NCBI RefSeq assembly: GCF_024710845.1
Contig: NZ_JANJTZ010000066.1
Location: 186,001-250,000 of the forward strand
Source of the DNA: Mesorhizobium sp.
Lineage (GTDB): Bacteria; Pseudomonadota; Alphaproteobacteria; Rhizobiales; Rhizobiaceae
Direction of reading: 5' to 3'
Length of the DNA stretch: 64,000 nt
The notes below the pieces were generated by a model, which ran no database searches, was not told the origin of the DNA, and was given only the letters and a program-made list of their open reading frames with translations. A program made the translations under genes and the position numbers. Below are positions 8,892-16,589 of this stretch, one piece after another (positions within the stretch are counted from its first letter, which is position 1; every line of letters starts with the position of its first letter).

Positions 8892-8913
8892 TATAATGAG
8901 TATCCTTCATTTT
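8892..8913 (-). promoter_or_regulatory. Putative operator, copy 2 (before SDR gene)
   Basis: On the minus strand this reads AAAATGAAGGAT followed by ACTCATTATA, with imperfect dyad symmetry around AATGA and CTCATT. It lies 19 bp upstream of the GTG start of the first gene of the SDR-to-livF operon, where a promoter is expected. It resembles the motif at 7448-7469. Its AT-richness stands out from the surrounding 65% GC sequence. Confidence 0.45.
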
Positions 8914-9042
8914 CTTGCCTGAAAGGGGAAGGTCAACCCGAATTTGTCCAGGAGCGAGGACGGGGCGTATTCTCTCTATCCATGGAACTCTGGGCGGGCG
9001 GCAGGTCGGAAGTGCCTTTCTCGACCGGCTTCGAGCGCCGGA

Positions 9043-9056
9043 TTGAGTCAGATCAA
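9043..9056 (+). promoter_or_regulatory. FixK/FNR-type box upstream of phaC
   Basis: TTGAG-TCAG-ATCAA matches the CRP/FNR-family consensus TTGAT-N4-ATCAA at nine of ten defined positions. It ends 34 bp before the phaC ATG. The position suits activation at a promoter with a very short leader, or repression if the start point is upstream. Confidence 0.65.
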
Positions 9057-9090
9057 GCCAAGCCGCCGTGGAATCCGCTAGGATGAAAAA

Positions 9091-10884
9091 ATGAAGGAAG
9101 CAAAGAAGATACGCCGTGCGTCCGTCGCCATACCTCCGGTCCCCGTACCCGAGGAACTCGGGAGCGAGGCATATCGCGCGATCGACAGGATGCGCGAGGC
9201 ACTGACGGCGCGCATGAGCGCCGGACTGTCGCCGACCGCTCTGTCGCTCGCATTGTACGACTGGTGGGCGCACCTCGCCGCAGCACCAGGCAAGCGCCTG
9301 GAACTCGCGGACAAGGCGGGCCGCAAGTCGGCGCGCCTCCTGTCACACATTGCCGCGCTCGCCGCCGACCCGGACGCCCCGCCCGCGATCGAGCCGCTGC
9401 CGGGCGACTACAGGTTCTCGGCGGATGAATGGAAGAAGCCACCGTTCAGCCTGTGGGCCCAGGCGTTCCTGCTCAACCAGCAATGGTGGCACAACGTCAC
9501 GCACGAAGTGCCGGGGATGACGCCGCATCACGAAGACGTGGTGTCCTTCGGCGCGCGGCAGATGCTCGACGTGTTTTCCCCGTCGAACGTACCGTTCATG
9601 AACCCCCAAGTCCTGAAGCGAACCTTCGAGACCGGCGGCATGAATTTCGTCACCGGCTTTTCCAACTGGATGGAGGACCAGGCCCGGACGTTGAGCGGCC
9701 GGCCTCCGGTGGGCGCCGAGGACTTCGTCGTCGGCAAGGACGTTGCCGTCACGCCCGGAAAGGTCGTCTACCGCAATCATCTGATCGAACTGATCCAGTA
9801 TGCGCCGGCGACCGCGGATGTATTTGCAGAGCCGGTGCTGATCGTCCCGGCGTGGATCATGAAATACTACATCCTCGATCTGTCGCCGGCCAACTCGCTC
9901 ATCCGCTATCTCGTGGAGAAGGGGCATACCGTCTTCTGCATATCGTGGCGCAATCCGACGGTGGACGATCGCGATCTCGGCCTGGACGATTATCGGCGAC
10001 TCGGCGTGATGGCGGCAGTCGACGCCGTCAGCGCGATCGTGCCGGACAGGCGCATCCATGCGACCGGCTACTGCCTCGGCGGAACCCTGCTGTCCATTGC
10101 CGCCGCCGCGATGGCGCGGTCGCGTGACGAGCGGCTGGCCTCCGTGACGCTGCTCGCGGCGCAGACGGATTTCTCCGAGCCGGGCGAACTCGCGCTCTTC
10201 ATCGACCACGACCAGATGCATCTCTTGGAGAGCATGATGTGGGATCGCGGCTATCTCTCCGCCGACCAAATGGCGGGAGCCTTCCAGCTTCTGCGTACGA
10301 ACGACTTGATCTGGTCGCGCATGGTCCACGACTATCTCATGGGCGAGCGCCAGCCGATGTTCGACCTGATGGCGTGGAACGCTGACACGACCCGCATGCC
10401 CTACAGGATGCACGCCGAATACCTGCGCCGACTCTATCTCGACAACGAATTGGCGACGAGCCGCCTCATGGTCGACGGCCGGCCCGCTTCGATCCAGAAC
10501 ATCCGGGTGCCGATGTTCGTGGTTGGAACCGAGCGCGACCACGTCGCGCCTTGGCGGTCCGTCTACAAGATCCATGATCTGAGCGACACCGAAGTCACCT
10601 TCGCGCTCACCAGCGGTGGGCACAATGCCGGCATCGTCAGCGAACCTGGACGTCCGAACCGCCACTACCGTATTGCCACGAAGCACACCGACGGCGTGTC
10701 CATCGGCCCGGACGAATGGACTGCCGCCGCCGAGGCCCGGCCAGGCACGTGGTGGGAAGCATGGGCGGATTGGCTCGCGGCTCGTTCGGATGCCGCACGA
10801 GTACCGCCGCCGTCGATGGGCGCACCGGATCGAGGCTTCGCACCCCTTGGCGACGCGCCAGGCACTTATGTGCTGCAGCATTAG
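9091..10884 (+). CDS. phaC: Class I poly(3-hydroxyalkanoate) synthase
   Basis: A 597-residue PHA synthase that polymerises (R)-3-hydroxyacyl-CoA at the granule surface. The lipase-like box is GYCLGG with nucleophile Cys328; the partners are Asp483 in GTERDHVAP and His511 in SGGHNAG. The N-terminal PhaC domain is present (FSLWAQAFLLNQQWW, then PSNVPFMNP). Length agrees with class I enzymes. An FNR/FixK-type box lies 34 bp upstream, and a phasin gene with its own box follows, so this copy is probably induced at low oxygen. No phaA, phaB or phaR is nearby, which suggests an accessory phaC paralog rather than the housekeeping locus. Confidence 0.95.
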   Translation: MKEAKKIRRASVAIPPVPVPEELGSEAYRAIDRMREALTARMSAGLSPTALSLALYDWWAHLAAAPGKRLELADKAGRKSARLLSHIAALAADPDAPPAIEPLPGDYRFSADEWKKPPFSLWAQAFLLNQQWWHNVTHEVPGMTPHHEDVVSFGARQMLDVFSPSNVPFMNPQVLKRTFETGGMNFVTGFSNWMEDQARTLSGRPPVGAEDFVVGKDVAVTPGKVVYRNHLIELIQYAPATADVFAEPVLIVPAWIMKYYILDLSPANSLIRYLVEKGHTVFCISWRNPTVDDRDLGLDDYRRLGVMAAVDAVSAIVPDRRIHATGYCLGGTLLSIAAAAMARSRDERLASVTLLAAQTDFSEPGELALFIDHDQMHLLESMMWDRGYLSADQMAGAFQLLRTNDLIWSRMVHDYLMGERQPMFDLMAWNADTTRMPYRMHAEYLRRLYLDNELATSRLMVDGRPASIQNIRVPMFVVGTERDHVAPWRSVYKIHDLSDTEVTFALTSGGHNAGIVSEPGRPNRHYRIATKHTDGVSIGPDEWTAAAEARPGTWWEAWADWLAARSDAARVPPPSMGAPDRGFAPLGDAPGTYVLQH

Positions 10885-10901
10885 GAACGGTGCGCCGCCG
10901 C

Positions 10902-10915
10902 TTGATCGAGGTCAA
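10902..10915 (+). promoter_or_regulatory. FixK/FNR-type box upstream of phasin gene
   Basis: TTGAT-CGAG-GTCAA is a full match to the rhizobial FixK form TTGAT-N4-(A/G)TCAA. It sits in the phaC-phasin gap, 64 bp before the phasin ATG, a spacing compatible with a class II activator site near -41. It would let the phasin gene be transcribed independently of phaC. Confidence 0.7.
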
Positions 10916-10979
10916 TGCGCAGACGACCGATGCCGCTAGCGTCCGGATCATATTCCAGGACGCAATCGGGGATCGAGCC

Positions 10980-11363
10980 ATGCCGACGAAGAAAGCGACT
11001 TCCACCGTTGAAGTGCCTGCCATGCCGCTCTTCGCCGAAGGGCGGAACGCCTTCAATGCGGGCATGCAGGTCCAGGCGCAGGCTTTCGGGGCGCTGTTGC
11101 GCTACCAGATCGAGGGCCTCGCCTTCCTGAAGCGGCGCTACGAGCAGGATGCCAAGCTGGTCGAGGATCTCGCGACGAGCGAGGAGGGGAAAGATGCGCT
11201 CGATATTCTCAGCGCTTTCGCCCAGAACGCCGCGTCGGACTATACGGCCGAAGCCGGCCGGCTCGCGTCGCTCAGCTCCAGGCTCGCCTCCGAGGCGGCA
11301 AAGCAGGCGCGCAAGGAAGCCGAGACCATCGTCGAGGACATGGCCGCTCAGACGGTCGCCTGA
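10980..11363 (+). CDS. Phasin-family PHA granule protein
   Basis: A 127-residue, alanine-rich, mostly helical protein with the phasin pattern: a short variable N-terminus, FAEGRNAFNAGMQVQAQAFG, and a long amphipathic helical stretch (YQIEGLAFLKRRYEQDAKL to AAKQARKEAETIVED). Phasins coat PHA granules and control their size. I start at ATG 10980, because an open frame reaching further upstream would overlap phaC and skip the natural spacing to the FixK box at 10902. Its place directly after phaC supports the call. No signal peptide or membrane segment is seen. Confidence 0.85.
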   Translation: MPTKKATSTVEVPAMPLFAEGRNAFNAGMQVQAQAFGALLRYQIEGLAFLKRRYEQDAKLVEDLATSEEGKDALDILSAFAQNAASDYTAEAGRLASLSSRLASEAAKQARKEAETIVEDMAAQTVA

Positions 11364-11430
11364 CGAACGACGGGCGTACGGTTTGCCCCGATCCGACAAT
11401 CGGTCGAATCTCAAGTATCGCAGCATTCGG

Positions 11431-12972
11431 TCAGGTGATCGAAGGCTTGCTTGCCGTGACGAGAGCCATGATGTTGCCGACGATCCGGGCCGGACTGGCT
11501 GCTGCGTCGAGCTTGCGCCAGTCGATCTCGCCGGCGTTCCTCTGGAGCTGTCGCGACAGAATATCGACCGTGGCGTCCGATGCGCTGCCCGATCGCTGCT
11601 CGACCCGTTGCCAGAGCACCTCGGGGGCGGCTTCGAGCCATACTCCAAAAAACGGTACGCCGCGATCCAGGGCAGACTGCCTGATCCGGGATCGGTCCGC
11701 AGGGCGGTCGAAGACGGCGTCGGCGACGACCGACCCGCCTTCCGCGAGGATGAGCCCGGCGCGCCAGGCCAGCTCGCGATAGACCCGCTCGGAAACCTCA
11801 GGGCGATAGGCCTTGTCGGGCAGGTGCGTCTCGGCCGGAACACCATGCAGCGCCTTGCGGATGCGGTCGCTTTCGACGATGCGCGCGCCGGGCGGCGTTC
11901 CAATGTCGGCTGCCAGCGCTTCGGCGATCGTGGTCTTGCCTGAACCGCTCAGGCCGCCGATGGCAATCAGACGAGGCGGGCACGGCGCGAGCAGTCTCAG
12001 GGCGAGGTCGAAATAGGACCTGGCCTCCGCGCGAAGCGATCCGGAAGCGTTGGTGCTTTCCTCGACCTGCGTCGCCAGGACATGCGCGCGGACGGCGGCG
12101 CGGACCGCCATGAAGAAGGGGAGGAGAGCGAAGCCGTCCTCGTCGTCCGCCTCGTCGAGGTAGCGGTTCATCACCAGATTGGCGAGTTCGCGGAGATTCC
12201 GGTGCCAGAGGTCCATCAGCAGGAAGGCGAGGTCGTAGAGAACGTCCACGGTCGCGATCTGATCGTTGAACTCGATGCAGTCGAACAGACGCGGCACGCC
12301 GTCGAGCAGGCAGATGTTGCGCAGGTGCAGGTCGCCATGACAGCGCCGTACCTTGCCGGCCTGCTCGCGGCGGTCGAGCGATGCCGCGTGGTGCGCGAGC
12401 GCTGCGCGGAACGCGGCATCGAAGCGTTCGACTTCGTCGGCCGGGAACACGCCGCTGGTGGCGAAGCCGGCCCGGTTGATGTCGAGCACGCCCTCCATGT
12501 TCGCCGCTCCTCCTCCCGCATGCACCACCGGCGCTGCGCGGTGATAGTGGACAATCGTCCTCGCGGTCTCGGTCAAGAGCGCAGGTGTCAGCGTTCCAGC
12601 CGCGGCCATCTGGTCGAGCAGGGCCGATTGCTCGAAGCGCTGCATCTCGACGACGGCGTCGATCATTTCGCCGGACCCGTCGAAGGCGAGCCGGCCCCCG
12701 GTTTCGCGCGTGATGCGCCGAACGCCGAGATAGAGGCCGGGAGCCGTCGGAGAATTGAGTTGCACTTCCTTTCGGCAGGCGGCGAGCCGCAAGGCGGGCG
12801 TGGAGAAATCGACATAGGGCAGCTTGACCGCGCGCTTCGCCTTGAACGCGCGGTCCCCTGCCAGGAAAATACGCGAGATATGCGTTTCCATCGTCTCGAC
12901 GGGGACCGACAGTCCATGCGACGCCGGATTGGCGAGAAATGCGATCGCGTCGGTCTGGTTCTCGGTGATCAA
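11431..12972 (-). CDS. Aminoglycoside phosphotransferase-like kinase fused to P-loop ATPase
   Basis: A 513-residue two-domain protein. The N-terminal 330 residues have the APH/choline kinase fold, with catalytic CHGDLHLRN and metal-binding FDCIEFND. The C-terminal 170 residues form a P-loop kinase-like domain with Walker A GGLSGSGKT near residue 340 and the zeta-toxin/gluconate-kinase pattern VESDRIRKALHG. This fusion is widespread in proteobacteria but has no established substrate. It lies between phasin and universal stress genes in the probable low-oxygen cluster. I see no FixK box in the 179 bp upstream. Antibiotic resistance should not be inferred from the APH similarity. Confidence 0.8.
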   Translation of the reverse strand: MITENQTDAIAFLANPASHGLSVPVETMETHISRIFLAGDRAFKAKRAVKLPYVDFSTPALRLAACRKEVQLNSPTAPGLYLGVRRITRETGGRLAFDGSGEMIDAVVEMQRFEQSALLDQMAAAGTLTPALLTETARTIVHYHRAAPVVHAGGGAANMEGVLDINRAGFATSGVFPADEVERFDAAFRAALAHHAASLDRREQAGKVRRCHGDLHLRNICLLDGVPRLFDCIEFNDQIATVDVLYDLAFLLMDLWHRNLRELANLVMNRYLDEADDEDGFALLPFFMAVRAAVRAHVLATQVEESTNASGSLRAEARSYFDLALRLLAPCPPRLIAIGGLSGSGKTTIAEALAADIGTPPGARIVESDRIRKALHGVPAETHLPDKAYRPEVSERVYRELAWRAGLILAEGGSVVADAVFDRPADRSRIRQSALDRGVPFFGVWLEAAPEVLWQRVEQRSGSASDATVDILSRQLQRNAGEIDWRKLDAAASPARIVGNIMALVTASKPSIT

Positions 12973-13151
12973 GGGTGGTGGCTCCTTCCGCCTGGTGCGG
13001 ATACTCGGTCATTTCCAGCGCCCGGCAGCGCGAGCGGCCAGTGCTTCTCGAGACGTACTGGCCAACCCTTTGGGTTTAGCGCGAACGTCCGACAATCCGA
13101 CGACGCCAAGGTGGCGCAGATCGGCAGGCGTTCGAAATCCGGTGAATCCCG

Positions 13152-13982
13152 CTATCTGGCCATCAGGATCGGCAGCGGCGGTTCGTCGATCATCGTCTTC
13201 GTGACGCCACCCAGAATCCGCTCGCTCAGCCGGGAATGACCGTAGGCACCCATGACGAGGAGTTGAGCCGACGTATCGATCGCATGCTGGCGCAGAACGG
13301 CCGCGATCGACCGTCCCTGGCTCGGCCGGCGCTCAACCGTCACCTTGATGCCGTGGCGGGCCAGATAGGTTGCCGCGTCGGCTCCGGGTTCCTCGCCCTG
13401 TCCGAACTCGCCTTCGACAGGGTCGACGAGCACGAGGCGCACATCCTCGGCGGTGCGCAGCAGGTCGAGAGACCGGGCCACGGCGTTGGAGGCCTCGATA
13501 CGGGAATCCCAGGCGACCAGAACGCGTTTCGGCCTGAGCGTCGGGAACGATCCCTGCGGCACCAGCAGAAGCGGTTTGCCCGAGGAAAACAGCGTTCCGG
13601 ACACCACTTTGTTCTTGATCGCGTTGCGGGACAGCAGTTCCGGACCGATAACGGTCAGGTCGGCGTAGCGGGCACGCCGTCCGATGACCTCGTCCGCCCA
13701 CGCCTCTTCGGAGTATTCGCTCGACACATCGGACGAAATCGGGCTGGCTGCCAGCAGGGCCGAAACCGCGGCTGTTCGCTTTTGAAGTCTCTCCACGTCG
13801 GCCTGCCTTTCCTGCAGCCACGCGTCCGACATGATGGCTGCATATCCGCCGAACGGAGGCGGAGCGGCCATATTGAGAACCAGAACGGCAAGATGCGCCT
13901 CAATCTCCTCGCACAAGGTGGCAGCGAGCTTGAGGTCCGCATCGCCGAGGTCGGGACTTGTGACGGTAAGGATGGTTTTCAT
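13152..13982 (-). CDS. Universal stress protein (tandem Usp type)
   Basis: A 276-residue cytoplasmic protein made of two Usp-like halves. The second half carries the nucleotide-binding motif VMGAYGHSRLSERILGG (G-2x-G-9x-G). The first half (MKTILTVTSPDLGDADLKLA) is degenerate in that loop. Tandem Usp proteins of this type are often under oxygen or redox control. Its start is divergent from the alcohol dehydrogenase gene, and a FixK/FNR-type box lies 65 bp upstream. No clear Shine-Dalgarno sequence precedes the chosen ATG. Function beyond stress survival cannot be specified. Confidence 0.87.
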   Translation of the reverse strand: MKTILTVTSPDLGDADLKLAATLCEEIEAHLAVLVLNMAAPPPFGGYAAIMSDAWLQERQADVERLQKRTAAVSALLAASPISSDVSSEYSEEAWADEVIGRRARYADLTVIGPELLSRNAIKNKVVSGTLFSSGKPLLLVPQGSFPTLRPKRVLVAWDSRIEASNAVARSLDLLRTAEDVRLVLVDPVEGEFGQGEEPGADAATYLARHGIKVTVERRPSQGRSIAAVLRQHAIDTSAQLLVMGAYGHSRLSERILGGVTKTMIDEPPLPILMAR

Positions 13983-14046
13983 TGGAGGTCACTCACTATT
14001 GTCGTGGTCACAGTTTCAAATCTAGCAGCGGCGGGCGGTGCGTCCT

Positions 14047-14060
14047 TTGAGCGGGATCAA
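14047..14060 (+). promoter_or_regulatory. FixK/FNR-type box between usp and adh
   Basis: TTGAG-CGGG-ATCAA matches TTGAT-N4-ATCAA at nine of ten defined positions. It lies between divergent genes, 65 bp from the usp start and 74 bp from the adh start, so one site could serve both promoters. It has the same left half (TTGAG) as the phaC box. Confidence 0.65.
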
Positions 14061-14134
14061 GGACCTGACGAAAGCCGGGGCCCAGATTCCATCACAAGGA
14101 TCGAACGGCGCATCCTGTCCTCTGGAGGCAGCCA

Positions 14135-15118
14135 ATGAAAGCGATGGTTCTCGAAAGGCCGGGATTGCCGCTCGTCTTCATGGAGCCGCCGGATCCGACG
14201 CCGGGCGCGGGAGAGATAAGGCTGAAGATCGAAGCCTGCGCGGTCTGCCGCACGGACCTGCATGTCGTCGACGGCGAGCTCGATCATCCGAAGCTGCCTC
14301 TGATTCCCGGGCATGAGATCGTCGGTATCGTCGATGCGGTGGGGCCGGGCGTCGATCCGGCGAGGATGGGACGCCGGGTCGGCGTGCCCTGGCTCGGCCA
14401 TACCTGCGGCACATGCCCCTATTGCCGCTCGGGCTGGGAAAACCTCTGCGATGCGCCGCTGTTCACCGGCTACACCCGTGACGGCGGGTTCGCGACGCAC
14501 GTCGTGGCGGATTCGGGTTTCGCCTTCGACCTCGATCCCGATGCCGATCCCGTCGCCTCTGCGCCGCTCCTGTGCGCGGGGCTGATCGGATGGCGATCCC
14601 TGAAGCGGGCAGGACAAGGCAAGCGCATCGGCCTCTACGGCTTTGGTGCTGCGGCGCACATCATCGCGCAGGTCTGCGCCTGGCAGGGCCGCGAAGTCTA
14701 CGCCTTCACGCGGACGGGAGATGTCGAAGCGCAGCGCTTTGCGATCAGTCTGGGCGCGGTGTGGGCGGGCGGATCGGAGGAGGTGCCGCCCGCTCCGCTC
14801 GATGCCGCCATCATCTTCGCGCCGGTTGGCGCGCTCGTGCCCGCCGCGCTCAAGGCCGTGCGCAAGGGCGGGCGTGTCGTCTGCGGCGGCATCCATATGA
14901 GCGACATACCGGCGATGCCCTATTCCATTCTCTGGGAGGAGCGCGAACTGGTTTCCGTCGCCAACCTCACGCGCAAGGATGCGGAGGAGTTCTTTCCGGT
15001 CGCGCGCGCAGCCGGCGTGCGGACGCACACCACGGTCTATCCGCTGGAACGTGCCAATGATGCGCTCGACGACCTGCGGCAGGGGCGGCTGAGCGGAGCG
15101 GCGGTGCTCGTGCCGTAG
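14135..15118 (+). CDS. Zinc-dependent alcohol dehydrogenase (MDR family)
   Basis: A 327-residue medium-chain zinc alcohol dehydrogenase. Catalytic zinc ligands are Cys38 in CAVCRTDLH and His60-Glu61 in PGHEIVG. The structural zinc lobe is CGTCPYCRSGWENLC. The NAD(P) site is GLYGFGAAAH rather than the usual GxGxxG. TGGAGG at 14123-14128 is a good ribosome site. Proteins of this type are found in oxygen-limited regulons of alphaproteobacteria beside usp genes, and a FixK/FNR-type box lies upstream. It could oxidise or reduce short alcohols and aldehydes such as acetaldehyde; the direction is not known. Confidence 0.9.
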   Translation: MKAMVLERPGLPLVFMEPPDPTPGAGEIRLKIEACAVCRTDLHVVDGELDHPKLPLIPGHEIVGIVDAVGPGVDPARMGRRVGVPWLGHTCGTCPYCRSGWENLCDAPLFTGYTRDGGFATHVVADSGFAFDLDPDADPVASAPLLCAGLIGWRSLKRAGQGKRIGLYGFGAAAHIIAQVCAWQGREVYAFTRTGDVEAQRFAISLGAVWAGGSEEVPPAPLDAAIIFAPVGALVPAALKAVRKGGRVVCGGIHMSDIPAMPYSILWEERELVSVANLTRKDAEEFFPVARAAGVRTHTTVYPLERANDALDDLRQGRLSGAAVLVP

Positions 15119-15128
15119 ACGGGGCGGG

Positions 15129-16589
15129 TCACGCGCTCAAGGCGAAAAGGCCGGGGTCCGCTTTCGCGACCTGAACCTTCTCGACAAACACCGCGCCGAC
15201 ACCGATCAGAATCGGCGCTGAACGGTCGAAATCGGCGGTCGCCGCGGCCAGGTCGCCGAGGGTCGCATGCGCCGTGCGCTTGTCCGGGCGGCCGACATTG
15301 GCGGCGACGCAGGCAGGCGTTTCCGCAGGCAGGCCTTCCGCAATCAGGCGCTCGGAAATGAGGCCAGCGGTGCGGGCGCCCATGTAGAAGATCGTCGTCG
15401 CTGAAGCGTCCGCAGCCCCGCGCCAGTCGACATCCTGCGGCAGACCGCCTGACTTCGAATGGCCGGTGATGAAGCGGACGGACTTGGCCATGTTCCGATG
15501 CGTCAACGACACCCCTAGCGTGGCGGCGAGTGCGAGACCTGCCGTGATACCCGGCACGACGTCGTAGGCAATGCCGGCGGAGTCCAGTTCGGCGATCTCC
15601 TCGCCGGCTCGGCCGAAGATCATCGGATCGCCGGATTTCAGCCGCACGACATGGCGGCCGGCGCGGGCAAGTTTCACCATCAGCGCGTTGATCTCGTGCT
15701 GCTTGCAGCTTGGGCGGCCGGCGCGCTTGCCGACCAGGATGCGCCTGGCTTCGCGGCGGGCGAGTTCGAGCACGTCATCGGAGACGAGATCGTCGAAGAG
15801 GATCACGTCGGCGGACTGCAAGGCGCGGACGGCCTTGAGTGTCAGCAGTTCGGCGTCGCCGGGGCCGGCGCCGACGAAGGTCACCTTGCCGGATCTCGCG
15901 TCGCGGCCTGTCCCGTGCAACATGTGCGCCAGATCGGTCTCGGTCGCGTCCGAAGGCGCCGGGCCGAACGAGCGGTCGACGAAACGCTCCCAGAAGGCAC
16001 GCCGGGCCGGGCCGGGCGCGAGCGTCTCGACCACGCGCTCACGGACCGTGCGGGCAAGGGCTGCCCAATCCGCGAGCGACGGTGGCAGCAGCGTCTCGAT
16101 ACGCCGGCGCACCGCCTGTCCGAGGATGGGCGCGGCGCCAGACGTCGAGATTCCAACCACGACGGGAGAGCGGTTGACGATCGTGCCGAACTGGAAGTCG
16201 CAATAGGCCGGCCTGTCGATGACATTGCAGGCGGTGCCTGCGGTCCGCGCGGCGACCCGGAACGCGGCGGCCCCGTCCTCGTTTTCGGCGTCGGCCAAAG
16301 CGACGGCCGCGCCGGCGAGGCAGGCGGCATCCCAGCGCCGCCGGTGGATCGCCAAATTCGGCTCGCGGCCGGCGACACGCAGCATTTCCTCCGACAGTTC
16401 GTCATCGCAGGCAAAGACGTCGACAATGGCCCCGGCCGCGCAGAGCAACTCGGCTTTCCACGCGGCCGCCTCGGTACCGCCGGCTACGACAGCTCGCTTG
16501 CCGGCAAGATCGAGGAAGACCGGCAGGACGGACAGCGGCCTGATGCGCGCCGGCGCATTGTCACTCGGCAGCCTGGAGACGACCTGCAT
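15129..16589 (-). CDS. cysG: Siroheme synthase CysG (dehydrogenase/ferrochelatase and SUMT)
   Basis: A 486-residue bifunctional enzyme converting uroporphyrinogen III to siroheme. The N-terminal precorrin-2 dehydrogenase/ferrochelatase part has the Rossmann loop AVVAGGTEAAAWKAELL and GISTSGAAPILGQAVRR. The C-terminal methyltransferase part starts near residue 235 with KVTFVGAGPGDAELLTLKAV, followed by VVRLKSGDPMIFGRAGEE. Siroheme is the cofactor of the NirB nitrite reductase encoded upstream in the same run, which explains its position. Its start overlaps the end of nasA by 29 bp, so the two are co-translated. It converges on adh with a 10-bp gap. Confidence 0.96.
   Translation of the reverse strand: MQVVSRLPSDNAPARIRPLSVLPVFLDLAGKRAVVAGGTEAAAWKAELLCAAGAIVDVFACDDELSEEMLRVAGREPNLAIHRRRWDAACLAGAAVALADAENEDGAAAFRVAARTAGTACNVIDRPAYCDFQFGTIVNRSPVVVGISTSGAAPILGQAVRRRIETLLPPSLADWAALARTVRERVVETLAPGPARRAFWERFVDRSFGPAPSDATETDLAHMLHGTGRDARSGKVTFVGAGPGDAELLTLKAVRALQSADVILFDDLVSDDVLELARREARRILVGKRAGRPSCKQHEINALMVKLARAGRHVVRLKSGDPMIFGRAGEEIAELDSAGIAYDVVPGITAGLALAATLGVSLTHRNMAKSVRFITGHSKSGGLPQDVDWRGAADASATTIFYMGARTAGLISERLIAEGLPAETPACVAANVGRPDKRTAHATLGDLAAATADFDRSAPILIGVGAVFVEKVQVAKADPGLFALSA

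Noticed and set aside
10716-10979. Upstream extension of the phasin frame into phaC
   Set aside because: It would overlap phaC by 168 bp, place the FixK box inside a gene and give an Arg-rich N-terminus; the ATG at 10980 gives a normal phasin.
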